Below, piece by piece: positions 1-12,215 of a DNA stretch of 64,000 nucleotides. The notes under the pieces are model-generated. The model did no database searches and had not been told where the DNA came from. It saw only the letters and a program-made list of their open reading frames with translations. Source of the DNA: Ceratotherium simum simum (taxonomy: Eukaryota; Chordata; Mammalia; Perissodactyla; Rhinocerotidae); contig NW_004454166.1 of assembly GCF_000283155.1 (NCBI RefSeq), positions 15,708,973-15,772,972 on the forward strand, read 5' to 3'. Position 1 is the stretch's first letter. Each line of letters opens with the position of its first letter. The position numbers were made by a program, and so were the translations under genes.

Positions 1-359
1 CCAATAGGGGAAGAATATTAGAATTCAAGTTGAGTAATATTTAGCCTACAAGTCAGAAAATGTTTTCTTTTTTAAAAAGTTTTATTTATTTTTGATTAAT
101 TTATTTATAATAATCTTTTCCAGGTATATTTTAAGCAACTAAAATGGCTAATATATATAAAATGCTTAATATTGGTGATATGTCATCTGAAAAAATAATG
201 TTAAAAGCGGACATTGAATTTGGTAGCAAACATTTTCAGACCAAACTATTGTTTTTTAAAAAAGCATTTTCTTTATTAAAATTGATAATGTTTTTTAAAT
301 GTTAAGGCAGTAAACAAATACTCATTGTGAATAATTTGGCAAATACTAATAAGTATAAT

Positions 360-1925
360 AAAATAGGAAATAAAAATCACAGGAATCTTACTACCCATAA
401 ATAACAACTTTTAACATTTTGGTGTTTTATTTTGGAATTTTTTATGCTTAACATACTTCAAAAATTGTAGTCAAACTGTATTTGCTGTTTTATACATTTG
501 TAAAAGATTTTTAGCCTTTGAAAATGTGATTATTATAGAGCTCCATAGTTAGTTTTCCGTTGTGTAGTACCAAAATCTATTTTACAGTGCTTTTGCTGGA
601 TGGGATTTGTTTCCACTTTTGCATTTTTGTAAATTGGCCTTAAAGAACATCCTTGAGCATACATTTTTGTACATATCTCTGATTAAATCCTTGGGATAAA
701 TTTCTAAAAGAGGAATTCCTGGGTCAAATAAAAAGAACATTTGATTTATTTTTCCTACATATGCATTTCCAAAGTCCTAGGGATTTTTGTAACTTGCAAG
801 AATAATATATTTATATTGTAAAACTTAAAAGTCCCACAGAAGTAATTACTAAACAACGTGAAATTTTTTTTCTATAGCAGTGCAAGTTCCCCCATATCCT
901 AGCCAACATTTAGCTATGGACCTTTTTGTATATTTGCCAATCTGGTAAATGAAGTACACCTTATTTTGATTATAATGTCTGATTATTATTAATGCCTTTT
1001 GTTATTTGTATTTCTTCTATGAATAATTGCCTGTCATATCCTGGGCCTATTTTCTAGTGAGTTATCTTTTTTTCCAATTGATTTGTAGAAGCTTTTCATA
1101 TATACTTTGTCACTTTATATATTATAAGTATTTTCTCCAGGTCTGTTTATTGTCTTTTAAAATTTATTCAATGCAGAACTTTCGAATGTTTATGTCATCT
1201 TATTTGTTCATCTATTTTTTGTACCTCTAGGTTGTATCGTGCTGAGGAAGGCTCCCCTTACTCCCAAAGTCATGAAAATTGTTTTCTTTATGGAAACAGC
1301 TTTTTGAAAAAAGATCCATTTGGAAATGTGTTATTTGTGTGTAGTATGAAATAGGAATCTAAATTTGCTTTTGTTTTTGTTCTTCCACCTCAATAGCTTA
1401 TTATCTCAGAGCATTTATTGAAGAGTCCATTCTTCCTCCAGCAATTTAAATTGGAGTCTTTATTATATACTTAGTTTGCATATTTGCACAGATCTTTTCT
1501 GGACTCTGTTCTGTAGCATTGGTCTATTTGTCTATTTCTTTTTTTTTTTTTTTTGTGAGGAGATCAGCCCTGTGCTAACATCTGCCAGTCCTCCTCTTTT
1601 TTTGCTGAGGAAGACTGGCCCTGGGCTAACATCTGTGCCCATCTTCCTCGACTTTATATGGGACGCCGCCACAGCATGGCTTGCCAAGCAGTGTGTCGTT
1701 GCGCGCCCAGGATCCAAACCGGTGAACCCCGGGCCGCCGCAGCGGAGCGCGCGCACTTAACCACTTGCGCCACCTGGCTGGCCCGTATTTGTCTATTTCT
1801 TTACCAGAACTTACACTTTAAATTATTGCAGTGTTATAGTACGTGTTTATATCTTTTAGGGCATGGCCTCCCAATTATTATTTTCAAAATTGCCTTCCTT
1901 TTCTTATGCGTTTACGCTCCTAGAT
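360..1925 (-). mobile_element. Old L1-type LINE 3' end, antisense, split by an ERE
   Basis: Read on the minus strand this resembles the 3' end of L1 elements. The plus strand has the typical reversed L1 wording around 660-940, such as ttgggataaatttctaaaag and ccatatcctagccaacattt. No intact reading frame survives. The SINE at 1539-1784 sits inside it. The exact L1 subfamily and the outer borders were not determined. Confidence 0.6.
1539..1784 (-). mobile_element. ERE SINE, type B tail
   Basis: Minus-strand copy: the poly-T at 1539 is the reversed A-tail and the tRNA-like head ends at 1784. Target-site duplication of about 14 bp (atttgtctatttct) at 1525-1538 and 1787-1800. The head keeps a B-box-like core, reversed as ggatccaaacc. 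The open frames on both strands here are SINE sequence, not genes. Confidence 0.95.
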
Positions 1926-1992
1926 AAACTTTAGAATCAACCTGAGAAGTAACAAGAAAAAGAGGGATTTTAATTAGAATTACATTGAATTA

Positions 1993-2200
1993 GGGCTGGC
2001 CCCGTGGCTTAGCGGTTAAGTGCACGCGCTCCGCTGCTGGCGGCCCGGTTCGAATCCCGGGCACGCACTGACGCACCGCTTCTCCAGCCGTGCTGAGGCC
2101 GCGTCCCACATACAGCAACTAGAAGGATGTGCAGCTATGACATACAACTGTCTACTGGGGCTTTGGGGAAAAAATAAATAAATAAAATTATAAAAAAAAA
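1993..2200 (+). mobile_element. ERE SINE, type A tail
   Basis: Starts gggctggccccgtggcttag (A box within) and has the B-box region ggttcgaatcccgggc. It ends in aaataaataaataaaa followed by an A-run. A 15-bp target-site duplication (aattacattgaatta) is perfect at 1978-1992 and 2201-2215, suggesting a fairly recent insertion. Confidence 0.97.
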
Positions 2201-2339
2201 AATTACATTGAATTAAAGATTACTTGAAGAAATTAAACATCTTTATATAATATTGAGCCTTCCCATCCGGGTACATGGTATAAGTCTTCATTTATTAGGT
2301 TTGTGTATACATTTTTAATTTTAAGAGTTTTTTGAACGT

Positions 2340-4865
2340 TTTCTTATGGAGTTATACAGACAAAAAAGTGCACAAATCATTAGTGTACCACTTGATTAAT
2401 TTTTATGAAGCAAATATATTGCTGTAATAACCCAGAGGAAAACATGGAACATTACCTGAACCTCAGAAGTTTCCCTCATGTGCCCTCCCCTTGTTACCTC
2501 CCTAAGATAACTGTATTACTTCACAATGGAGTCATTTTATCTGTTTTTGAATTATATAAATGGGCCGTTTCAGATTGTGTCTGGCTTCTTTTGCTTAACA
2601 TTGTGTCTGTGGGATTCATTCGTGTTTTTGCATATGGTTCATTCCAGTAGTCCATTCCTTGTTGTTATATAATAATTCATTGTATAAGTATTTTACGATT
2701 TCATATGCATTCTCTTGTTTATGGAGGTAGGGTTATTTCCAGTTTGGGGCTATTCATTATTAATTATGCTTTTAAGACACATACATATGTGCCTTTTAGG
2801 ACACATATCTATACATTTCTGTGGGGTATATATTCAGCTGTAGGGTTGCTGGATCATAGAACAGGTGTATGTTCAACTTTAGTAGATACTGCCAATTCGT
2901 TTGTAAAGTGGTTGTACAAATCAAGAATCCTACCAGCTGAGTAAGAGTGTTCCTGTGGCTCCACACCCTCACCAATACTTGATATTTTCAGATTTTGTTT
3001 TTCATTTTAAACATTTTGGTGAGTGTATTTTAATTTATATTTCCTGAAATATTAATGGTATTTCTTATTTTATGCAGTGCCCGTTCGTATTTGTCCATTT
3101 TTAATTGGACTGTCTACTTCTAATTGATTTGTCAGATATCTGCACTTCAAATATCTTCCCAACTATGTGGCTTGCCTTTTCACCCTCTTAATGGTACATT
3201 TTGATAAATGTCTTTTTAATTTTATTGAAATCCAATTATCAATCTTTTACTTTTGTGGTAGTAATATTGATGTCCTGTTTAAAAAACATAGCTACCCCAA
3301 GCTCATAAAAATGGCCTGCTTTGTTTTCATCTAGAAGCTTTATTGTTTTACTTTTAGGTCGTGACCCATTTGGAATTGTGTTTTTGTTTATGGTGTGAGG
3401 TAGGCATTCAGTTTGCTTATATTGTGTTAAGGATTTTTTTTGTCTGTGTTTATGAGTTGTGTTGGCTTGTAATTTTCTTTTATTGTGTTGTTCTTGTCAT
3501 ATTTTTATAGAAAAGTTATGCTGTCCTATAAAAGAAATTGGGTAGTATTCCTTCTTTTTCTATTCTATTCTAGCAGAATTTTTAGGTTTGGCATTCTTTG
3601 TTCCTTAAATTTTAAAAGAATTTACTAGTGAAATCCATCTGAACCTGAAGGGTTTTTTGTGATATTTTAAATTGTAGATTCAATTTCCTTACTGGGTGTA
3701 GGACTATTTAAATTTTACATTTCTTGTTCAGTTTTGGTAAGTTGTGGCTTTTCTAGATATTTGTCCATTTTATCCAAAATTTCAAATTTATTGGCATCAG
3801 GCTGTTCGTAATGTCTTTTTAATATCTGTAGGATCTGTAGTGATAACACCCTTTTCATTCCTAGTGTGGTGGTTTGTACCTTCTTTTTTTCTTACTAGTT
3901 TATTAATTTTACTAGTCTTTTCAAATCCATCTCTTGGCATTACTTTTTTTATTTTTATTTATTTATTTATTTATTTTCCCCCAAAGCCCCAGTAGATAGT
4001 TGTATGTCATAGCTGCACATCCTTCTTCTAGTTGCTGTATGTGGGATGCAGCCTCAGCATGGCCGGAGAAGCGGTGTGTCGGTGCGCTCCCGGGATCCGA
4101 ACCCCGGGGCTGCCAGCAGCGGAGCGCGCACACTTAACCGCTAAGCCACGGGTCCAGCCCAGCATTACTTTTTTTTATTGTAAATTTCTTTCCTATTTCA
4201 TTGATTTCTGTTCTTATATGTATTGTTTCCTTCTTTTTACTTTTTTGGATACATTTGTTCTTTTTATAATTTCCTGGTACAGTTGATGTTCAACCTTTCT
4301 TCTTTTCTAATCTCTGAATTTAATGCTATCATTTTCTCTATAGACACTGCAATAACCGCATCCCACAACTTTAATGTGTTTTTATTATCTTCAGCTTGAA
4401 ATATTTTCTAATTCCTATGATTTTCCTATTGATTTTTTTTCTTTTACTGAGGGTTTATTTAGAAGTATATTATTGCTTAATTGTCAACAGTTATCTTTTT
4501 GTAATTGATTTCTATTTTAATTCTCATGATATTCTGAATGATTAATTTTTTGAAATGTTAAGACTTGCTTTATGTTCTAGCATTTCTATTTAGGTAAAAG
4601 TGTACTTTCTATTTTAGTAAAAGTGTACCTTTGAAAAGAGTGTGTATTCTGCAGTTGCCAGGTGTGTTACTCTCTGTATTCAGTTAGGTCCAGTTTGATA
4701 TTTGCATTGTTCAAATCTTCTATATCTATACTATTTTTTCTGTCTGCTTGTTCTATCAGTTATTAAAAAGGATGTTTTTTGCTTTTTATATTTTGAGGCT
4801 ATGTTATTAGGTCCATACAAATCTAGGAGTTATATCTTTCTGTTGAATTTTAAAACATCCTTCTT
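2340..4865 (-). mobile_element. Old L1-type LINE, antisense, long fragment
   Basis: The plus strand carries reversed L1 3'-UTR and ORF2 wording, for example gctggatcataga near 2848 and ctccacaccctcaccaatac near 2959. Further on are reversed ORF2-like phrases around 4330-4370. It is heavily decayed, with no long frame. An ERE at 3951 and a younger L1 tail at 4866 interrupt it. It may be continuous with the LINE block that follows. Confidence 0.6.
3951..4160 (-). mobile_element. ERE SINE, type A tail
   Basis: Reversed copy: T-rich tail with ttatttatttattt, then the reversed tail motif ccccaaagccccagtagata, ending at the reversed head ccagccc. The flanks repeat gcattactttttt on both sides (3938 and 4162), which fits a target-site duplication. 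Confidence 0.95.
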
Positions 4866-5023
4866 TTTTTTTAAATTTTATTGAGGTCATTTATGACATG
4901 GTGAAATTTCAGTTGTACATTATTATTTGTCAGTCACCATATATATGTGCCGCTTTATCCCTATGCCCACCCCCAACCCCCTTCCTCTCTGGTAACCACT
5001 AATCTGTTCTCTTTGTTCATAAG
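4866..5023 (-). mobile_element. Short L1 3' tail inserted in older LINE
   Basis: Starts with a poly-T/A-tail junction and reads, reversed, like a perissodactyl-type L1 3' UTR (the plus strand has caaccccc near 4973 and tggtaaccactaatctgttc near 4990). An 11-bp direct repeat, acatccttctt, at 4855-4865 and 5024-5034 brackets it, so it is a 5'-truncated L1 insertion of about 160 bp. Confidence 0.8.
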
Positions 5024-5138
5024 ACATCCTTCTTTATTTCTTATCTTAAAATCTGTTTTGCCTGATATTCTATAGCTATACCAGTTTTCCTTTCTTTCTT
5101 GTTCATATGGTATACATTTCTTCATCCTTTTGTTTTTA

Positions 5139-5484
5139 TTTTTTTAATTAATTTATTTTTTTAAATGATTCAATTTTATTTTTTATTTTATTTTATTTTT
5201 TGAGAGGAAGATCAGCCCTGAGCTAACATCCATGCTAATCCTCCTCTTTTTGCTGAGGAAGACTGGCTCTGACCTAACATCTATTGCCAATCCTCCTCCC
5301 TTTTTTTCCCCAAAGCCCCAGTAGATAGGTGTATGTCCCAGTTGCATATCCTTCTACTTGCTGTATGTGGGATGCCACCTCAGCATGGCCCGAGAAGCAG
5401 TGCGTCGGTGCGCGTCCGGGATCTGAACCTGGGCCGCCAGTGACGGAGCACGTGCACTTAACCGCTAAGCCATGGGGCCGGCCC
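5139..5484 (-). mobile_element. ERE SINE, hybrid type C tail
   Basis: About 346 bp, longer than its neighbours. Read reversed, it has the tRNA-like head, the type A motif (plus strand ccccaaagccccagtagata) and then the type B tail (gaggaagatcagccctgagc). A perfect 16-bp target-site duplication (catccttttgttttta) lies at 5123-5138 and 5485-5500. The single duplication shows that both tail parts arrived in one insertion. Confidence 0.95.
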
Positions 5485-6282
5485 CATCCTTTTGTTTTTA
5501 GCTTTTAACTCCATTTATTCCTATATGTAAGAAGCATATATAGCTGAGTTTTGTTTCTTTATCCAGACTGACAACAGTATTGATTCTGTAATAACTAATA
5601 CGTTTAGGTTTAATTCTATCATCTTATGCTTTTTTCTTTGTCCCATCTATTCTTTGTGCCTTGTTTTTAAGTCTTTTTTATACCGTTTTCCTCCTCTATC
5701 AACTTATGTTATAGATTCTTTTATTCTTCTTTTAGTGGTTGCTATGGTGATTAAAATATGCATCTTTGCATTGTTAAAGTTTACTTTAAATTAATATTTT
5801 CATCGTTTTTCCAGATAATGTGAGGACCTGTCAACACTAGCTCCAGTTATCCTCTTTTGTGCTATTGTAATGAATATTCTACGTGTATTTAAAACTCCGC
5901 AAGACATCATTGCTGTTGTTTTAAACAGCTGTGTTCATTTAGGTTCATCTACATGTTCACTCTTTCCAGTATTCTTTATTTTTTTCTATATTAATGTGCT
6001 TCCATCCTGGATTGTTTCCTTTTGCCTGAAAAACTCCTTTTATTATCATTTAGTACTTGACTGCTGATAACAAATATGTTCATTATTTTGCATGACTGCC
6101 TCTGTATTTCATCTTTATTTTTGAAGGATGCTTTGCTTAGTATAAATTCCAGACTTGTAGTAATTTTCTTTCAGCACACAAAAGATATCCTTTGTCTTCT
6201 GGCTTCTATCATTTCAGTTGAAAAATCAATCAGTCTGTTGTTGCTCCATCGAAGGTAATTTGTCCTTTCTTCCAGTTTCTTT

Positions 6283-6499
6283 CTTTTTTTTTTTTTTAAA
6301 AGGTTTATGTTATTTTTTTTCCCCAAAGCCCCAGTAGATAGTTGTATGTCATAGTTGCACATCCTTCTAGTTGCTGTATGTGGGACGTGGCCTTAGCATG
6401 GCTGGAGAAGCGGTGCGTCAGTGCGCGCCCGGGATCCGAACCCCGGGCCGCCAGCAGTGGAGTGCGAGCACCCAACCGCCAAGCCACAGGGCTGGCCCC
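6283..6499 (-). mobile_element. ERE SINE, type A tail
   Basis: Reversed copy with A-tail at the left and head at the right (gggctggcccc). A 15-bp duplication (tcttccagtttcttt) at 6268-6282 and 6500-6514 defines the borders. The reading frames at 6305-6487 and 6342-6605 arise from this SINE. Confidence 0.96.
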
Positions 6500-7249
6500 T
6501 CTTCCAGTTTCTTTTAGGATTTTCTCTTTGTCTTTTGTTTTCAGTGTTTTTACTATAATGTACCTCGGTTTTATTTTCCTTGTATTTATTTTGCTTGGTT
6601 TATAAAGCTGCTTGAATCTGTAGATTGGTGTATTTTATTTTTGATAATTCTCATCCAGTATTCTTTAAATATTGCTTCTTCCCCTTTCTCTCCTCTTTCT
6701 GAGACTCTACTTATGAATATGTTACACATTTCCACTGTGTCCTATATGTTATACTTGTTTCTGTTTTCTTTATTCTTTTCTCTGCTTCAATTTGTATATT
6801 TTCTATTGACTTCACTTTCAGTCACAAATCTTCTCTTCTGTTACATCAGCTTGTTACCCTATCTATTGAATTCTTAATTCATTATTGTATTTTAATAATT
6901 TTTAAAATTTTGAAACAATCTCAAAGTAAAAAACGTTACAAGTGTATTACAGAGAACATTTTTTTCTTAAGCTATTTTGAAATTAAGTTGCAACCTCATG
7001 CCTCATCACCTCCAAGTGATTTTTATGATTTTCCTACAAACAAGGACATTCTCCTACATAACCACAGTATAACCATCAAAATTAGGAAATTAATAAAGAT
7101 GCATTATTACTATCTGTTCTCACTGAAGTTTTGCCACTTGCCCCAATAGTATTCTTTATTGGGAATGGATCCAATTCAGAATCATGTATTATGTTTAGTT
7201 ATATCCTGTTCCTTTGTCTTTCTTTGATTTTCCTTACTTGCTTGGGCCC

Positions 7250-7980
7250 TGACACCTAGCTGTGGTCTGCCTCCCGCATACACACAGATGTCCTCCTTAT
7301 CCACTCAACCTGGGACACCCTGCACTGGGCCATCCTCCCGACCACACATCTTCTCACTCTACTCAAACTCTGACATCCCATGCTGGGAAGGCTCCCCACG
7401 TGGAAGCCTTCATCACACTTCTTGGGCTATGATACCTCAGACCAAGCCACCCGCATGCACGGAAGCCCTACTCACTCCAGTAAAGCTCTGACTTTTCACG
7501 TAGGGCTTCTCCCCATATCTCCCACTGCTGTATGGATGCCCTTCTTACCCTGCTCAGGCTGTCGCAGCACATAGATGGCTACCCCTCCATTGGATGCTTT
7601 TTTTTTTTTTTTAATTTTTTGTTTATTGCAGTAACATTGGTTTATAACATTGTATAAATTTCAGGTGTACATCATTATACTTCTATTTCTGCATAGATTA
7701 CATCATGTTCACCACCAAAATACTAATTACAACCCATCACCACACACATGTGCCGAATTATCCCTTTCTCTCCCAGTTCAAGCTCTGTTACCATTTACCA
7801 GATTGCCCCCCTACTGAAATATATTTCCTGCTCTGATCAGTTTCCTACACCCCTATGCAGATGTCCTCGTTACCCATTTCAGGCTTCACATCTCACTCTA
7901 GGCCATCACAGCTCCTCCAACACACATACTTCAGTACGAATGTCTACTTTGCTCTGTCTCACCAACAGCTTTGAAACTGA
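7250..7980. repeat. Degenerate minisatellite-like C-rich tandem repeat
   Basis: A C-rich island in AT-rich intron. Roughly 60-70-bp units recur with the theme gatgtcct(c/t)cttac followed by a CAggctctgacatc-like segment, near 7287, 7350, 7411, 7470, 7540, 7858 and 7926. Units differ strongly, so the array is old. An L1 tail interrupts it at about 7600-7790. It may be an internal tandem segment of a LINE 3' UTR. Confidence 0.5.
7597..7795 (-). mobile_element. L1 3' tail, antisense, 5'-truncated
   Basis: Begins with a T-run (reversed A-tail) and continues with the reversed L1 3'-end phrases gtttattgcagtaacattgg and ttcaggtgtacatcattata. It is similar in kind to the tail at 4866-5023. The right border is uncertain and no clear duplication was found. 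Confidence 0.65.
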
Positions 7981-7989
7981 ATAGTTCAG

Positions 7990-10300
7990 GAAGAAGAGGG
8001 AAGAGAGGAAGGGAAGGGGAAGAAGAGAAAAAACGGGAGAGAATCCTAGAATTTCCACTTTTTAAATAGATTCCAATGCTCTAGTAAAACTCTCTTTTCC
8101 TTGTTTTCTTGAACATATTAAAATTATTTTAAAGTCCATGTCTGACAACTCCAATAATCTGGATTATCATATCTGTTTATATTGCCTGATTTTTCTCTTG
8201 TTTTTCATTCATTTGGTCTTATTTTATGGTATGCCTGTTAACTTGTTATTGATTGTGTATGAAAACTTGAAGATGTTGTCTTCTTCCAGAGAGGATTTAG
8301 ATTCCTGCTAGCTGTCAAATAAGGTAGGCAGATCACCTTAGTGCAGTTGAGACTGTTCTATTTCCAGTTTCTCTTACTCTTACAGTTAAGCCCTTTCTGG
8401 GTTTCAAATGAAAGCCTGGATTGTTACCAAGGCTGCTCCTCTTGGAAGGCCCTGAATTACTATTCTTAATTCCTCAGTGCCATGAAATTGCTCCTGAGTG
8501 ATTTCTCCTTTCTACTTGGTTTCTCTGCATCTTGCCTCTGCATGTTTAGCTTAGGAGTCAGCAATTCCTGGAAGGCAAATTGCATGCAGAATGTTGGCTC
8601 ACTTTTCTGTGGTTCTCTTCCTCCAGGATCTCAGTTTCTCAAGTACTGGTGGCTTGTTAGCCCTGTGCTTGAATATTTGTATACCTATCCCATTGAGATT
8701 GCTGTAGACCTCAGGCTGCTCCTTTCTGCTTGGGCTGTGTCCTGTACTGCAACGCAGCAAATGCTCGAAGAGGAATACATGGTGATCAGTGGAGGACTCA
8801 CCTCTGTGCATTTCCCTTTTCTTGAGGATTTTGCTGAGTTCCACTTACTTTGGTTGTTTTCTAATGCATTTTGTCTAGCTTTATTCTCACCAGAAGGATA
8901 GTATAATACCAGCTACTTCGTCATAGCCCTAAGTGGAAGTGCTCTTGCTATCATTTTAAGTTTTCTATGCATCATGCTTGCTTTCTAAGTTCTTCATTTC
9001 TTTCGTTAACTTGTCCTGAATTTTGCTGGATAGATTGCAGATGTTGGATTTTTGTTTTTGTTTAATTCTTTTTCTACTTTTATTCCTTTATTTACTCTCT
9101 TATTTGAAAATCCTATATCCATTCTAATGGTAGTTTCTCTTATGTTTTGTTTTTAACAGATTTAAACACTTTTTTATGTAAAAAATTACATTGGTAATTT
9201 CCTCTTGCTTGTTTTCCTTTTTGCTCCCTACCCTTCCTAAACAGGATGAGGCCTCAATCATATTTTTTATATCTCCCCTCTTCTTTCTCCATATTTTATT
9301 GAAATCGTGGGGAATTTTGGTTCAAGAATTTGTTCCATCATGCCTCATCTATTTTCACAGTCCTTTCTGAAACAATTGTGTTAAGCTTAATTGCCACATT
9401 ATTTAATGTTATTAATAAATTCTTTGCTCCTCACTATATCTTGTACCTGATATCTTCCCCTTTCTTTAATTCATTTTTCATTTTGTTAGCAAATATTCGT
9501 GACTCATATTTTTTTTAAAGAAAGAGTGTTTGGATGCTACTTCTTTATGATTGAAAATGTCTTTATTTTGCCCTAGCACTTGAATGATTCTTTAGCTAAG
9601 TAATAGAATTCTTCATTTACAGTCCTTTTCCCTCACAACTCTGAGAAGACTGAGTCATTTTTTAGCATTTGATGTTACAAATGAGAAGTCTGATTCTTAT
9701 TACTACGTTGATGGCTTTTTTCCCCTACCAGAAAGATTATAGAATTTTCTTTTTGTTCATAAACTTTGGAAATTTCACCAAGATATGTTTATATGTGTCT
9801 TCTTTTAGTATGTCTGTTTGACAGTTCATGAATCTTAACACCCTAAAGATTGAATCTTTCTTTGATTAATGGAACTTTTCATATAATTACTTCTTATTTA
9901 TTTTGTCCTATCCTCTTATAATTTTTTCTTTTGAATTCTTTTAAGATGGACTTGAAATCTCCTGGATCTGTCTTCCATGCCTCTTAACTTCACCTTCATA
10001 ATTTTAAATTTTTATTACTTTGCCTGTCCTTCAGTGAAAATTCCTTCCAGATCACTAATTTGTCTTTTAGCCATGCTCTCTCTAAATACTCACCTCTTCT
10101 ACAGTATTTTTTAAATATGCTTTTTCAATCATTTTAAATTTCCAGGATCTTTCTTGTTCTCCTATTTTTTCTTTTCCAGTGAAAGCTGTTCTTGTTTTAA
10201 GAATGCGTTATCCTCTCAAATCTATGTGATGATGTATTTGTGATCTTTTAATTTTTTCTTTGGTTTTCTGAATTAACTCTATTTTAGGGGGGAGAGGAGG
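7990..10300 (-). mobile_element. Decayed LINE-like sequence, antisense (tentative)
   Basis: T-rich sequence with phrases seen in reversed LINE copies, notably 9540-9850 (loss of frame, many ctt/ttt runs), comparable to 6070-6260. The 139-codon frame at 8482-8901 shows no domain, has no supporting splice context and is judged to be chance or LINE-derived. Confidence 0.35.
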
Positions 10301-11326
10301 AATGTGGAATTAGTTGCTCTGCTTGTGTAACTTGGTAACTTCCATGCTACACTTGGTAACGCCCCCATTGCCAGGTGATGCTTGTTTGTGTGCTCACATT
10401 TTAAAAAAAATGAGTAGGCTTCCCTTCAGGGTGTATAAGCTGAAAACAAGCTGGGAAGCGAGGAGCTCTCAAATGTAGACACAGGGAAGGCATTACCTGA
10501 GAAGATGGTGTGCGTTCAGGGATTCCTGCTTTTTGTAGCTCCTTTCCTTTTTCCTTCTCTGTGTCCAGTGGGGCTGCCCAGAGTTGGGTGAGGCAATGCC
10601 CCCTTTCTCTCTCTGACCCTCTGGGTAGCTTTCCCCAGTAGGTTTCCCCCACTTTACACTCGCTGCTTGCCACAGCTGTGCTGTACATGCTGTAAGCGGT
10701 AGCCGTGGATAGAGAGCAGGATAACTGTTCAGATCTGGCCGTCCTTAGATTACACTACCACGGCCCCGGCGTCCATCCCCACAGCCAGCTCTGCCTAACT
10801 TTGAGCTCAGAGCTTGCCTTTTCTCTAGTGGAAAAGAAATTCAAATCCTTCTTTAGGAGTCCCCCTTTTGTCTGTATTCAGTTATAAGTTCTTACTTTTG
10901 TTTGTTTCTCCATCAATATAGTCTCCTAAAAATTTCCTCAGCAATATGACACTACAACTTCTACTCAAAAATTTTAAAAAGCAGTTTATAAAGTATATAT
11001 AATTTAATCCTTAAATACAATCATGAAGGAACCATATATGTAATTTAATCATTTTCCACGCAATTTCTTTCCCGTTATGTAAGCATACAAGTGTTCTGTA
11101 GCTGTTTCTCTATGTACTAGGATTTTGGTTTCCATTTTCAGTGTACTGTCTCTGTCCTGTGATAAAAATGAAATTATTTAAGGCCATGTAATTGTTTGAT
11201 GTGTTAATTAAACTCAATCCTCCTGTCTTGCAGTGTGACTCTTTTCTACTCCTATGCTGTGTTGAAGTGCTGAGGACTGGGCTGTGTTGCAAATAAATCA
11301 CTTCTTTGTTATTAAAAAAAATGGGT

Positions 11327-11550
11327 GGGGCCGGCCTGGTGGCGTAGGGGTTAGGTTAACGCACTCTGCTTCTGGCAGCCCAGGGTTCACAGACCTGTGC
11401 ACCACTCATCAGGCCACACTGGCAGGCATCCCACATAAAGTAGAGGAAGATGGGCATGGATGTTAGCCCAGGGCCAATCTTCCTCAGCAAAAAAGAGGAG
11501 GATTGGCAACAGGTGTTAGCTCAGGGCTAATCATCCTCAAAAAAAAAAAA
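11327..11550 (+). mobile_element. ERE SINE, type B tail, diverged
   Basis: Head ggggccggcctggtggcgta, then a damaged B-box region and the type B tail (gatgggcatggatgttagcc). It ends in an A-run. An imperfect short duplication (aaaaaatgggt / aaaaaattggt) flanks it. Divergence suggests an older copy. Confidence 0.9.
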
Positions 11551-11677
11551 ATTGGTGAAACTATAGTGGTTGTCTAAATAAATCAGACTTAGTTCACTGG
11601 AGGTTAATCGTAGTAAATTTGACGGGCCAGGATATTTTTCATAAGCACAAGTCACTAATATCTAAATTGCATTCTTT

Positions 11678-11898
11678 GTTGTGTGTGTGTGAAGAAGATT
11701 GGCTGTGAGCTAAAATCTGTTGCCTGTTTTCTCTTTTTGCTTCACGAAGATTGTCCCTGAGCTAACTTGTCTGCCAGTCTTACTCTGTTTTGTGTGTGGG
11801 ACGCCACCACAGCATGGCTTGATGAGTGGTGTGTAGGTCCACGCCCAGGATCCAAACCTTCGAATCCCAGGCTGCCACTACACCATGGGCCGGCCCCC
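11678..11898 (-). mobile_element. ERE SINE, type B tail with TG run at the tail end
   Basis: Reversed copy. The flanks repeat tctaaattgc(a/g)ttcttt (17 bp, one mismatch) at 11661-11677 and 11899-11915. The tail edge carries a short tgtgtgtgtgtg run where a plain T-run is expected. Confidence 0.93.
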
Positions 11899-11929
11899 TC
11901 TAAATTGCGTTCTTTACTGAACACTTTAT

Positions 11930-12215
11930 CACTGTAGCACCTGATTCCTTTGCTGTAGTGACCAGAGCACAGAGTCAGCGGGACCCAGGCCCAAACCCTG
12001 GCTCTAGCCCTCACTAACTCCATGACTTGACAGCACAGTGCCTGGCACGGAGAGGTTACCTTAGTAAATATTGGATGAGTGATGTATGAAGTTACTAAAA
12101 GTATGAGGTTCAGTTTCCTTTTCTGTAAAATAGGTATAACAATAGGGTTGCTCAGAGATTACAGATAATTTATATAACTCTTGGCATATAGTAAACATTC
12201 AATTTGTGCTAGATG
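11930..12215 (+). mobile_element. MIR SINE fragment
   Basis: Contains MIR wording in sense order: cagcacagtgcctggcac (about 12030), cagtttccttttctgtaaaa (about 12112) and a final catatagtaaacattcaa. Order and content fit a decayed MIR or two overlapping pieces. Confidence 0.65.

Larger units (their letters stand above)
5035..7245 (-). mobile_element. Decayed LINE (L1/HAL1-like) block, antisense
   Basis: Between and around the EREs at 5139 and 6283 the sequence is T-rich and reads as decayed antisense LINE, for instance the ctttcagcacacaaaagata region at 6170-6240. The frames at 5870, 6076 and 6910 do not resemble host genes. Assignment rests on general LINE wording and is less certain than for the block before it. 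Confidence 0.45.

Noticed and set aside
1993..2060. Possible tRNA genes at ERE heads
   Set aside because: A-box and B-box signals are present, but the sequence continues as a SINE and does not fold as a full cloverleaf; the same head recurs in 32 copies.
7250..7980. CRISPR-like array
   Set aside because: Units are degenerate and there are no conserved repeats with unique spacers; the context is a mammalian intron.
8482..8901. 139-codon plus-strand frame with hydrophobic stretches
   Set aside because: Hydrophobicity follows from T-rich sequence; no domain, splice or initiation context, and the area reads as decayed LINE.
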